This document shows positions 16,396 through 24,746 of a DNA stretch of 38,353 nucleotides, piece by piece (position 1 is the stretch's first letter; every line of letters starts with the position of its first letter). The stretch is from Gammaproteobacteria bacterium. GTDB lineage: Bacteria > Pseudomonadota > Gammaproteobacteria > SZUA-229. A program made the translations under genes and the position numbers. The notes beneath the pieces were generated by a model that had not been told where the DNA came from, did no database searches, and saw only the letters and a program-made list of their open reading frames with translations. The stretch is from the NCBI GenBank assembly GCA_015488885.1, contig WFMW01000012.1, positions 1-38,353 on the forward strand, written 5' to 3'.

Positions 16396-17151
16396 ATGCA
16401 TTTTAACACTCTACGAATTAAATCCATTCTTTCTGTTACCAGTTTGTGCCTGTTGCCTGCTATCGCCAGTGCAGATACCCTGTCAGTCACCGCTGGTGGC
16501 GGGGTTTGGAATGAAAGCCCGTCAGGCACAGTACAGAAAACGTCTGACCCGATAGCAATTGATATGAATAATGATTTATTTCTGAACACTGAAACTCAGG
16601 GGTATTTCTTTGCCAGTTTGGAACATCCGATCCCCTTTTTGCCAAATTTACGTGTCATGTATACCAATATGAAACATACCGGCAATGGTACGGCAACCTT
16701 TACCTTTAATAATATTAATTTTAGTGGCAATGTAAACAGTAATGTAAACATAAAAGTTCTGGATTTAATTGCCTATTATGAAGTACTGGATAATGTCGTT
16801 AGCCTTGATCTTGGACTGGATGCTCGTAAACTTGATATTGATTATACAGTTACCAGCAGTAGTTTGGGGGTAACCACTACCGATTCTACCAGTCGAACCA
16901 TCCCCATGGTATACGCACTGGTCGGTGCCAGCCCCTGGCCCGGCATCTTAATCAGTGCCAATATCAAATATATTCAGTATTCGGGCAATAAGCTGTCAGA
17001 TATTACCGCGAAAATTGCCTATACCACGGATTTTCATATTGGCGTTGAAGCCGGTTACCGCAGACAAAAACTCACCCTGGATAATATTGACAGTACGAAT
17101 GCCGATGTTACCTTCGATGGTGCCTTTGCCGGTGCTTATGTAAAGTTCTAA
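16396..17151 (+). CDS. TIGR04219-like outer-membrane beta-barrel protein
   Basis: A 251-residue exported protein when started at ATG 16396 (AAGG upstream); an earlier in-frame start at 16318 would add 26 residues ahead of the signal peptide. The signal peptide ends IASA before DTLSV. The rest is alternating beta-strand sequence with the family pattern GYFFASLEHPIPFLPNLRV and an aromatic last residue (AGAYVKF), as needed for BAM-dependent insertion. Its role is unknown. It lies 152 bases after adk and before a strong terminator. Confidence 0.83.
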   Translation: MHFNTLRIKSILSVTSLCLLPAIASADTLSVTAGGGVWNESPSGTVQKTSDPIAIDMNNDLFLNTETQGYFFASLEHPIPFLPNLRVMYTNMKHTGNGTATFTFNNINFSGNVNSNVNIKVLDLIAYYEVLDNVVSLDLGLDARKLDIDYTVTSSSLGVTTTDSTSRTIPMVYALVGASPWPGILISANIKYIQYSGNKLSDITAKIAYTTDFHIGVEAGYRRQKLTLDNIDSTNADVTFDGAFAGAYVKF

Positions 17152-17178
17152 CACACAGTTATTTTAGTCCAACCATAA

Positions 17179-17209
17179 AAAAAGTCAGGATAATTTATCC
17201 TGACTTTTT
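17179..17209. terminator. Bidirectional rho-independent terminator
   Basis: AAAAAGTCAGGATA (17179-17192) pairs perfectly with TATCCTGACTTTTT (17196-17209) over a 3-base loop, with T-runs on both sides. It sits between the convergent ends of the barrel-protein gene and the phosphoethanolamine transferase gene and can serve both. Confidence 0.92.
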
Positions 17210-17219
17210 ATTGTCCGAT

Positions 17220-18881
17220 TTACTTCTGTCGGCAAGAAGCAAAAATATCCAGCGAAGCATTATACCGCTTTGCCCGAACATCCATTATGCCGAGAATCGA
17301 ATGAAGAATATTATCCTGTGAATAATGAATGTTTGATTTTTCTCGCATGCAATTTTCATTGAGTCTTTTACTTTCCAGAAAACCTTTCGACAACCATAAT
17401 ACCATCGGAATATGCGTCTGATAAACCGGTGCCACAAAATAAGGCAGGCCATGCAAATATACCCCCTTCTCACCTAAAGACTCACCGTGGTCTGACAGAT
17501 ATAACATGGCTGAGTTTTTTGTCACTGGATTTTCTTTAAGGTAATCAATGATTTTTGCCAGAAAATAATCGGTATAGAGAATGGTGTTGTCATAGGCATT
17601 AATCACCTCTTTATCTTTACAGTTTTGTACGTTAGAGCTACGACATTCTGGCAAAAACTTTTTAAAAGCCTCTGGATACCTTCGGTAATAAGCCGGTCCA
17701 TGACTACCCTGAGTATGCAATACAATAACTGCATCGTCCTTCAGATTGCGAATATAAGCATCCAGACCATGAAATAAAGCCTCATCAAAACAACGACCGT
17801 TATGACATAATTTGTCTACATATATATCTTTATAACCATCAGTTTTTATGCGATCACAAACACCCTTGCAATCAGGATTGTTTTCACGCCATAAAACATT
17901 TATGCCAGCAATTCTTAAAGCATCGAGCAGGTTCTGACGAGATCTGGCTTTATTATCATCAAAATTCGCATGATTTAAATCTGAAAACATACACGGCACT
18001 GAAACAGCCGTTGCCGTGCCACATGATCTGACATGGGAAAAATTAATTACCTTACGTTTTTCCAGTTCAGGGGTTGTCTGCCTGCTATAACCATCAAGAT
18101 GAAAGTTATGCGCTCTGGCTGTTTCGCCCACCACTAAAATAAAAATATTTTTATTTTTTTTATGTGTTGTGACCACGGATGTATCAAGCTGATTAATTCT
18201 ATACGCATCATTAAAAACCTTTTCAAAGTGATTATTCCTGGCATGATATTGCTTTTCGTAATAGCGGTAAACTGCACGCAAGGGGAAAACAGGGTTAACA
18301 AAAAAACTGATCTCCTTATTCTGTCTAAAAATAAAACTAAAGTTTTTATAAGAAGAGTATATAGAAAGTCCTGCAATGGCGATGACTATTATTATTGCAA
18401 CAAGGCGTATGCTTATTGCCTGAAAAATTTTTCTGGAGGAGACTTTTACAAAGGAGATAAAAATAGCCGGGAGAATACCAAAAATAAAAACATGAAAGAA
18501 TATAGCCTCATCAAATAGCTCTGTCGCTTCATGAATATTAGTTTCAAAAATATTCTGCACCATTACATCATTAAAAATTGTCCCATAGGCATCCATATAA
18601 TAAGCTGTGATGGAAGCAATAATCAGCACTATTACTATTAAAGGCTTGAGCAACCAGCCAACACCAAATACAGCAAAAAAGCTGAAACATACCGAAAAAA
18701 TAAAACTGGCACAGGCAAATAAAAACAGATACATGCCCATGCCTGATAAATTGATAACGTGAATCAAAGAAGACCAGAATGTGTTGTTATCTACTATTAT
18801 CATGTAGATAACACAGAGTGAAATGAGTGAAACAGGACTTACTTCATAACGTCTTATTGCTTTAATTACATTTAAAATCAT
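17220..18881 (-). CDS. eptA: Lipid A phosphoethanolamine transferase (EptA/MCR family)
   Basis: With ATG 18881 the product is 553 residues, the normal family size; an upstream in-frame start at 18971 would add 30 residues not typical of the family. It has five N-terminal membrane segments and a periplasmic alkaline-phosphatase-fold domain. The nucleophile Thr is in VVGETARAHNF, followed by DGYSRQTTPEL, CGTATAVSVPCMFS and the metal-binding HTQGSHGP and LSDHGESLGE. Cysteines suited for disulfides are present. The enzyme moves phosphoethanolamine from phosphatidylethanolamine to lipid A phosphate and can lower polymyxin sensitivity. No two-component regulator is adjacent. Another LPS-core transferase (EptB/EptC) cannot be fully excluded. 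Confidence 0.9.
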   Translation of the reverse strand: MILNVIKAIRRYEVSPVSLISLCVIYMIIVDNNTFWSSLIHVINLSGMGMYLFLFACASFIFSVCFSFFAVFGVGWLLKPLIVIVLIIASITAYYMDAYGTIFNDVMVQNIFETNIHEATELFDEAIFFHVFIFGILPAIFISFVKVSSRKIFQAISIRLVAIIIVIAIAGLSIYSSYKNFSFIFRQNKEISFFVNPVFPLRAVYRYYEKQYHARNNHFEKVFNDAYRINQLDTSVVTTHKKNKNIFILVVGETARAHNFHLDGYSRQTTPELEKRKVINFSHVRSCGTATAVSVPCMFSDLNHANFDDNKARSRQNLLDALRIAGINVLWRENNPDCKGVCDRIKTDGYKDIYVDKLCHNGRCFDEALFHGLDAYIRNLKDDAVIVLHTQGSHGPAYYRRYPEAFKKFLPECRSSNVQNCKDKEVINAYDNTILYTDYFLAKIIDYLKENPVTKNSAMLYLSDHGESLGEKGVYLHGLPYFVAPVYQTHIPMVLWLSKGFLESKRLNENCMREKSNIHYSQDNILHSILGIMDVRAKRYNASLDIFASCRQK

Positions 18882-19005
18882 AGAAAAACAGAAAAGATCA
18901 ACAGGACGACAATGAAAATAGAGAGCAGGAAGAACATGGATTATAACACTATTCCCCGGAGAATCTTTCAATAAGCAGCCTGATCTGCCATAAGAAACGG
19001 ATGGA

Positions 19006-20142
19006 TTATGATAAATGCCTGCTTATATGAAGTGGCTGCCTGTTCAGTTGAATAAACCATTTATCAATAACAACATCTCTGGTAAACCAGTGTGTTTTCA
19101 TCAGCCAGCCTGCCAGTATCATTTTCAACCTGGCAGGCAAATAGTCCATTAATTCTCTATCAGGCTGGCGCCTGCCAAATCTGTTCTGTATTAATTGATT
19201 ATATTGCTGCAAATTTTTCTGACAGTAATCACCCTGACAGCGTACAACCACTTCAGCAGCCAGAAAAGCAGATTCAACCGCAGGTCGAATACCTTCACCA
19301 CTTTGCGCACTGGCAAGCCCGGCAGCATCACCAATCAGCAGAACATTATCATTTATCATTTTGCGTTTTGCATGGGGATACAATAAATAGGCATGGCCAT
19401 TAAATTTATCGGGAATATCCTGCGGGATTTTTTTATGCTTTTTCAAGTACATAAAAAACTTGTTAACATGTGAACTCAAATGACTTTTATCTTCCCGACC
19501 CAGACCGATATTCAGGTAATTACCCTTGCGAAACACCCAGCCATAACCCATTAAATCCTGGGTAAAATATAATTCTGGCGTCTCTTCATTTAGCTGACAT
19601 TCAGCCTGCTGCTGTGCTGACATTTCAAATTCAATTTCCTGTGCTGCCACCGCCTGCTCACTCACACCCTTTGCACCGATAGCACGAGCAACCGGGCAAA
19701 AATGTCCGCCTGCACCAATAACCAGACAGCTTTCAATCTCATCATTCACACGCCAGCCGTCCGCTATTTTCTGCATTTTTTTAAATGGCTGTTGCAGTAA
19801 TAATTCAGCACCACAACGACGTAATAAATAATCATCAAATTCAATCCGGCGAATACCGTAACTCACTGGCTCACCCGAATAGCTTGAATGCACAAGTTTC
19901 TGGCCGATCTGGCCGATGCGAAACCCCTGAATTTTCTGTAACACCCTTCCCTGTTTGTAATCATCCAGATTTATATTCAGCATTTTCATCACTGCCGGGG
20001 TCACCCAGCCTGCACAGGTTTTCTGGCGGGGAAAATCTTCTTTATCCATAATACAGACGTTTAGCCCGGATGCCGATAATGCAAAGGCTAATGATGACCC
20101 CGCAGGTCCTCCGCCAACAATTAATACATCAGTCTGTTTCAT
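19006..20142 (-). CDS. Geranylgeranyl-reductase-family FAD-dependent oxidoreductase
   Basis: A 378-residue flavoprotein. The Rossmann FAD motif GGGPAGSSLAFAL begins at about residue 10. PRQKTCAGW is the family's Arg/Lys-rich substrate loop, and LLIGDAAGLASAQSGEGIRPAVESAFLAA is the second FAD motif with the GD pair. The start ATG 20142 has AGGGAAG just upstream; an ATG at 20160 would add six residues. It overlaps the end of the CFA-type methyltransferase by 14 bases. The family reduces C=C bonds in isoprenoids or other lipids. Coupling to a lipid methyltransferase suggests an acyl-chain substrate here; this is inference. Confidence 0.85.
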   Translation of the reverse strand: MKQTDVLIVGGGPAGSSLAFALSASGLNVCIMDKEDFPRQKTCAGWVTPAVMKMLNINLDDYKQGRVLQKIQGFRIGQIGQKLVHSSYSGEPVSYGIRRIEFDDYLLRRCGAELLLQQPFKKMQKIADGWRVNDEIESCLVIGAGGHFCPVARAIGAKGVSEQAVAAQEIEFEMSAQQQAECQLNEETPELYFTQDLMGYGWVFRKGNYLNIGLGREDKSHLSSHVNKFFMYLKKHKKIPQDIPDKFNGHAYLLYPHAKRKMINDNVLLIGDAAGLASAQSGEGIRPAVESAFLAAEVVVRCQGDYCQKNLQQYNQLIQNRFGRRQPDRELMDYLPARLKMILAGWLMKTHWFTRDVVIDKWFIQLNRQPLHISRHLS

Positions 20143-21580
20143 TTTTTTCTTCCCTGACAATGTTCAATGACACTTTATTTGTTGCAACCGGTTTGTACAA
20201 CGGTGATTTTGCAGGTGTTATTACCGTATTATTCTGCCATTCATCCTGATACATATAACAACGTGATGCAGGTAGCTGGTTATTTTCAAGATGCGTGAAG
20301 ACAATTTGAAAAAGCTGTAATTCACCAACATTAAAAGAGGATATTGACCCGGCCAGGTATAGCGTCCAGGCACGTACAAACTCATCATCCATCATTTCGG
20401 TGATGGCCTGTTTATGCTGATTAAAGCGTTCAAACCAGCACGCCAGTGTTCGGGCATAATGCAGACGTAAATTTTCAACATCCTGTACCGCCAGGTTGTT
20501 GGGCTCAAAGATTTTCATCATTTCACTCAAGGTTGGTGCATAAGCACCAGGGAAAATTCGCCGTTCTATCCACGCATTCATCGGAGCCTGAATGACCTTG
20601 CCGATACTATGAATCAGCCCCCTGCCATCAGCTTTAAGGCAGCGCCGAATGATTTTCCCGAGATTTTCATAGTCGGCAAGACCAACATGCTCAAGCATAC
20701 CGATAGAAACAAATACATCAAACCGGCCGCGTATATTTCGATAATCATCCAGTATATATTCAACCTGCTCACTCAAACCCTGTTGTTGTGCCTGTTCACG
20801 TGCATAACGAACCTGTTCAGAAGAAATATTATAAGCGGTGACCTTAACACCATAGTGTTTTGCCATAAAACGCGCCAGCCCGCCCCAGCCACAACCCGCT
20901 TCGACAACATGGTCACCGGGGTTTAACTGTAATTTACGACAGATATAATGCAGTTTCGCGGTTTGCGCCTGCTCAAGAGTCAAAGATGGCTGATAAAAAT
21001 AGGCACAGGTATACTGGGTTTCTGCTGTATCCAGCCAGAGCCGGTAAAAATCATTGCCGATATCATAATGATGGTGAACATTATCCCGCGCTCTGTCTGT
21101 AGAATTGAAAATACGTCGATTACCCAGCCATAATACAAAACGACGTAACAGGCTACGTGTCTTCTGCTGACGGCTTATTCCCTGGTATATGGTCTGTAGA
21201 AAAGCGACCATATCACCGGCAAACAAAACCCGCCCGTTAGAATATAAATCACCCCAGTGCAGCTCGGGGTTAAGAATGGTTTTTATCAGCGCTTCGCGAT
21301 CACTGTACACCAGTTCTGCTACAGGCGTATCGCAGGGCGGTGTTGCTTCAACCCCGTCCCAGAGAAAAATACGTACCGGTGGGTTGCCTACCACCGCCAG
21401 CATTTTTCGTACCAGCCAGCGATCTAGCCAGGTAACCTGCGTAAAAAATAAGCTGGAACCAAACGGGGTTGAATGTTTAACCGTTACCGAAGGTATGGTT
21501 TTTTTTAATGGAAAAATATTGCTATGGGCTGAGTCTGAAGCAGGCTGACTATCTGTTAACGTGTTTTTTTTTATCATCAT
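20129..21580 (-). CDS. Cyclopropane-fatty-acyl-phospholipid synthase family methyltransferase
   Basis: A 483-residue SAM-dependent methyltransferase, longer than E. coli Cfa (382) because of an extra N-terminal segment. Residues about 60-150 form the acyl/SCP2-like domain. The SAM motif is VVEAGCGWGGLARFMA. Cfa catalytic positions seem kept: Cys in QYTCAYF, Glu in LEHVG, His in HSIGK and Tyr in LHYARTL. The C-terminal Cys of E. coli Cfa (in LNACAGAF) is replaced, since the matching stretch reads LAGSISSF. It may add a cyclopropane ring or instead a methyl/methylene group to unsaturated phospholipid chains. It is the first gene of the pair with the flavoprotein. Confidence 0.9.
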   Translation of the reverse strand: MMIKKNTLTDSQPASDSAHSNIFPLKKTIPSVTVKHSTPFGSSLFFTQVTWLDRWLVRKMLAVVGNPPVRIFLWDGVEATPPCDTPVAELVYSDREALIKTILNPELHWGDLYSNGRVLFAGDMVAFLQTIYQGISRQQKTRSLLRRFVLWLGNRRIFNSTDRARDNVHHHYDIGNDFYRLWLDTAETQYTCAYFYQPSLTLEQAQTAKLHYICRKLQLNPGDHVVEAGCGWGGLARFMAKHYGVKVTAYNISSEQVRYAREQAQQQGLSEQVEYILDDYRNIRGRFDVFVSIGMLEHVGLADYENLGKIIRRCLKADGRGLIHSIGKVIQAPMNAWIERRIFPGAYAPTLSEMMKIFEPNNLAVQDVENLRLHYARTLACWFERFNQHKQAITEMMDDEFVRAWTLYLAGSISSFNVGELQLFQIVFTHLENNQLPASRCYMYQDEWQNNTVITPAKSPLYKPVATNKVSLNIVREEKNETD

Positions 21581-21781
21581 GATACAAAACCACCCAAAAG
21601 ATTTTATCAGCTACCAGAAGCTGCTACTGGTAAACCGTAAACGAATATTGATACAGTGAAATATTGTACGCCTGGAAAAAACAATTATCTATACACTCTA
21701 GAAAGCCATAAACCGCAAAAGTTCATTCGACAATATCAAACAGCATTCGATTCATGGTTTAAAACACGATAATATACCCCT
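21581..21781. promoter_or_regulatory. Divergent intergenic region, CFA-type gene/ABC-F gene
   Basis: A 201-base gap with promoters in both directions expected. A TAATAT box at about 21770-21775 ends only six bases before the ABC-F ATG, and no Shine-Dalgarno is seen there, so that mRNA may be leaderless or start from a different promoter. No repeat or hairpin of note was seen. Confidence 0.4.
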
Positions 21782-23707
21782 ATGTTACAGCTTCAATCTC
21801 TTTCTCTGCGTCGCGGCCTCAAACTGTTGTTTGAAGAGGTCAGTCTGCAGATTCATCCAGGGCAGAAAGTTGGCCTTACGGGAGCAAATGGCTGCGGTAA
21901 ATCCAGTCTGTTTGCACTTATTCTGGATCGTATATCGGCGGATGCAGGGGATTGTCTGTACCCGAAAGACTGGGTTATTGCCCATGTCGCACAGGATACC
22001 GCAGCGACGAAACAGATCGCGATTGAATTTATTCTGGATGGTGATCGTGAGCTACGCAAAATTGAAGCCGCACTGGAAACTGCACAAGCTGGCGATAACG
22101 GTCTGCTGCAGGCCGACCTGCATACTCAGTATGAAACAATCGGTGGCTACCATGCCCGCAGTCGCGCCGGACAATTGCTGTTCGGTCTTGGTTTTAAACC
22201 CGGTGATGAACAACGTAAAATGGTTGAATTTTCTGGCGGCTGGCGGATGCGTTTAAACCTTGCCAAAGCATTGATGTGTCGCAGCGATCTATTACTGCTG
22301 GACGAGCCCACCAATCACCTCGACCTGGAAACCGTCATCTGGCTGGAAAGCTGGCTGAAAAGCTATCGCGGCACCCTGTTAATGATTTCACACGACCGTG
22401 ATTTTCTTGATTCAGTATGTGACCATATCGCCAGCATAGCAGGCCAGCATATTACCTTATACCGTGGTAATTACACCGACTTCGAACATATCCGTGCGCA
22501 GCGCCTCGCTAACCAGCAGGCACAATATCTGAAACAACAGCGTCAACGAAACCATATCGAAGCTTACATCAGTCGCTTCCGCGCCCAGGCCACTAAAGCC
22601 CGGCAGGCGCAAAGCCGCTTAAAAGCCCTTCAACGCATGGAAGAAATTGCCCCTGCCCATGTTGATTCACCCTTCCATTTTTCACTGCTGGAAGCGGAAA
22701 AAACACCCGATACATTATTACGCCTGGAGCAGGCAAAAGCTGGTTATGGCCAAACCTGTATTTTGCAGCAGCTTGATATGGTTTTACACCCCGGGGATCG
22801 AATTGGCCTGCTGGGTCCGAATGGTGCGGGCAAATCAACCCTGATAAAAGTTTTAGCTAATACACTCACTATTAGCAGAGGTGAACGACAGTTTAGCAAA
22901 GAAACTCGCATTGGTTATTTTGCCCAGCACCAGCTAGAACAATTACAGCCTGAACATGCCCCGGTTGAACATTTACACCAGCTGGATCCACGTGCACGTG
23001 AAGCAGATTTAAGAAATTTTCTTGGTGGTTTCGGTTTTTCCAACGAGATGGCAATCAGCCCGGTGGCACCCTTTTCCGGCGGCGAAAAATCTCGCCTGGC
23101 GCTGGCTTTACTGGTTTATCAACGCCCTAACCTGTTATTGCTCGATGAACCTACCAATCACCTCGATCTGGAAATGCGTCAGGCTTTGGCTCTGGCCTTA
23201 CAGGATTTTTCCGGCGCCATGATCATCGTTTCTCATGACCGCCATTTATTACGCTCATGCTGCGACCGCTTACTGATGGTGCATAATAAAACCGTCGATG
23301 AATTTCCACTCAGCCTCGATGAGTACCCAAAATGGTTGAGCGAACAGTATAAACAGAATCCTTCAACCACTGCCCGCCCTGTAAAGACTGAATCAGCGCA
23401 GTTGGTTACAGACAATTCGGCCAGTGCAAAAAAGGCTCGTAAACGTCGTGCCGCAGAACATCGTAAAAAATCTCAGCCACTACGCAAAAAGATCCAGCAC
23501 ACCGAAAAACAGCTGGACAGACTAAAACAACAACAGTTTCAGCTGGAAAAAACTTTGGCGGATAGTGAAATATACAGCGATAAAAATCGCCAGCAGTTAC
23601 AGCAGATACTGCAACAAAAAGCTGAAGTAGATGAACAATATGCAACCGCCGAAAATGACTGGCTAATTTTTAGTGAAGAACTTGAGACTTATGAATCGTT
23701 GATGTAG
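21782..23707 (+). CDS. yheS: ABC-F ATPase, YheS type
   Basis: A 641-residue soluble protein with two ABC domains and no membrane segment. The first has Walker A GANGCGKSS (about 35-43), signature FSGGWRMRL and LLLDEPTNHLDLETVIWL. The linker DRDFLDSVCDHI to IEAYISRFRAQATKARQAQSR follows, then the second has GPNGAGKST, FSGGEKSRL and LLLDEPTNHLDLEMRQAL. The C-terminus (about 540-640) is a charged coiled coil. Length and sequence fit YheS of gammaproteobacteria (637 in E. coli). ABC-F proteins act at the ribosomal E site and relieve stalls. The gene is next to the distal end of the guaA island. Confidence 0.95.
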   Translation: MLQLQSLSLRRGLKLLFEEVSLQIHPGQKVGLTGANGCGKSSLFALILDRISADAGDCLYPKDWVIAHVAQDTAATKQIAIEFILDGDRELRKIEAALETAQAGDNGLLQADLHTQYETIGGYHARSRAGQLLFGLGFKPGDEQRKMVEFSGGWRMRLNLAKALMCRSDLLLLDEPTNHLDLETVIWLESWLKSYRGTLLMISHDRDFLDSVCDHIASIAGQHITLYRGNYTDFEHIRAQRLANQQAQYLKQQRQRNHIEAYISRFRAQATKARQAQSRLKALQRMEEIAPAHVDSPFHFSLLEAEKTPDTLLRLEQAKAGYGQTCILQQLDMVLHPGDRIGLLGPNGAGKSTLIKVLANTLTISRGERQFSKETRIGYFAQHQLEQLQPEHAPVEHLHQLDPRAREADLRNFLGGFGFSNEMAISPVAPFSGGEKSRLALALLVYQRPNLLLLDEPTNHLDLEMRQALALALQDFSGAMIIVSHDRHLLRSCCDRLLMVHNKTVDEFPLSLDEYPKWLSEQYKQNPSTTARPVKTESAQLVTDNSASAKKARKRRAAEHRKKSQPLRKKIQHTEKQLDRLKQQQFQLEKTLADSEIYSDKNRQQLQQILQQKAEVDEQYATAENDWLIFSEELETYESLM

Positions 23708-24017
23708 CGGTAGCTCATTACTAACATGCCTGTCGTTGTCAGACAGTGCCTGTAGGTGCCAGCCAGTGCCAGACGTTGCCAGCCAGTGCCCGTCACTCCC
23801 ACTCTATTATCAATAAGCCTTTTTTTCCTTTTATATTCAATGGCTTATTTTCCTGCCAAACGGTAATACCATGAAAAATACCATGCTCAGAAATTTCTTC
23901 AAAAAGTTTCATTTTTTTCCACAAATCCATAAGCACTGAATGCCTCATTCAAACACTATTTCAAGAGAATATACAGGTTGATGGCGTTAACAAAATCTGC
24001 GTATGACCAAAAAAATG
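23708..24017. other. Island distal boundary: GTGCC repeats, att copy 1 and arm A
   Basis: This gene-free stretch has three parts. 23726-23791 is a run of short repeats (GTGCCAGCCAGTGCC, twice). 23792-23807 is GTCACTCCCACTCTAT, a copy of the guaA end. 23808-23910 is a conserved arm with AATAAGCC (23812-23819) facing GGCTTATT (23842-23849), then AATACCATG twice (23865-23873 and 23877-23885). The same arm follows the copies at 26768 and 27568. From 23911 to 24017 I see nothing further of note. Confidence 0.8.
23792..23807 (-). repeat. att-like copy 1 (island distal end)
   Basis: GTCACTCCCACTCTAT; on the guaA strand ATAGAGTGGGAGTGAC. It differs at one base from the guaA copy at 29157-29172. Confidence 0.82.
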
Positions 24018-24046
24018 TTGCTAAAGTCCCATTTTGGGACTAGTAT
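24018..24046 (+). promoter_or_regulatory. higBA promoter with palindromic operator in the spacer
   Basis: TTGCTA (24018-24023), a 17-base spacer and TAGTAT (24041-24046) form a good sigma-70 type promoter. The palindrome AGTCCCATTTTGGGACT (24025-24041) fills the spacer, as expected for an operator bound by the HigA antitoxin. The toxin ATG is at 24056, so transcripts would be almost leaderless, and no Shine-Dalgarno is visible. Confidence 0.6.
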
Positions 24047-24055
24047 ATCGGTTAC

Positions 24056-24394
24056 ATGAGAATCATCGCACTGTCGACGCTGAAAGCCTTCTGGGAAGAG
24101 AACCCGGAATATCTGGATGCCCGGGAGCCAACCCTGGCCTGGCATCGTCATGCCTTGCATGCCGACTGGAGCTCACCTGCCGATGTAAAGCAGGACTTCG
24201 GGAATGCCAGCATCCTGAAAGATGGCCGAGTAGTGTTCAATATTGCGGGAAACAAGTATCGACTTGTGGTGTGGATCAACTACGCCTACAGGGTGGTGTA
24301 CATCCGCTTTATTGGCACCCCAGGCAGTACGACGAGATTGATGTGCAAACCATTTAACGACCGGAGTATTAACGATGGACATCAAACCGATTAA
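24056..24394 (+). pseudogene. higB: HigB-type toxin with frameshifted C-terminus
   Basis: Residues 1-88 match the HigB_toxin family of mRNA interferases (RelE fold): MRIIALSTLKAFWEENPE at the start, then LKDGRVVFNIAGNKYRLVV and YRVVYIRFIGT. Family members end GTHxQYDxIDxxTI. Here the frame turns at about 24320 into an unrelated tail that runs to 24394 and overlaps higA. In the frame shifted by one base, RQYDEIDVQTI and a TAA at 24355-24357 follow. A single missing base in the C-run at 24317-24321 explains this. Restoring it would leave a 17-base gap to higA. Either the toxin has lost its C-terminus or the base is a sequencing error. Confidence 0.8.
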
Positions 24395-24743
24395 AACGGA
24401 TGCCGACTACCGCGCGGCATTGAAAGAAATTGAAAGTCTGATGATGGCAGAGCCGGATACACCAGAAGGCGAGAAACTGGATGTCATGACGACACTTGTT
24501 GAGGCTTATGAAGCAAAGCATTTCCCGATGGACTTGCCCGATCCCGTTGAGGCGCTCAAGTTCGAAATGGAACGTAAGAACCTGACTGTAAAAGATCTGG
24601 AGCCGATGATCGGCAAAAGCAACCGTGTTTACGAGATTCTTAATCACAAACGCTCGCTTACCTTAAAAATGATCTGGAAACTCCACGAAGGCCTGGGTAT
24701 TCCAGCTGAGTCATTGATCAAGCCGCCGCGAGCTCATGCCTGA
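24375..24743 (+). CDS. higA: HigA-type antitoxin with HTH domain
   Basis: A 122-residue protein. The N-terminal half (TDADYRAALKEIESLM and LVEAYEAKHFPM) is the typical HigA region found with HigB_toxin partners, and the C-terminal half (about residues 60-115, ALKFEMERKNLTVKDLEP to SNRVYEILNHKRSLTLKMI) is a Cro/CI-type helix-turn-helix. It neutralises HigB and represses its own operon. It follows higB and precedes the primase-helicase remnant by three bases. It looks intact even though the toxin is frameshifted. Confidence 0.88.
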   Translation: MDIKPIKTDADYRAALKEIESLMMAEPDTPEGEKLDVMTTLVEAYEAKHFPMDLPDPVEALKFEMERKNLTVKDLEPMIGKSNRVYEILNHKRSLTLKMIWKLHEGLGIPAESLIKPPRAHA

Positions 24744-24746
24744 CCA

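Noticed and set aside
23708-23791. GTGCCAG repeats considered as a CRISPR array
   Set aside because: The units are short, irregular and without constant-length spacers; no cas gene is near.
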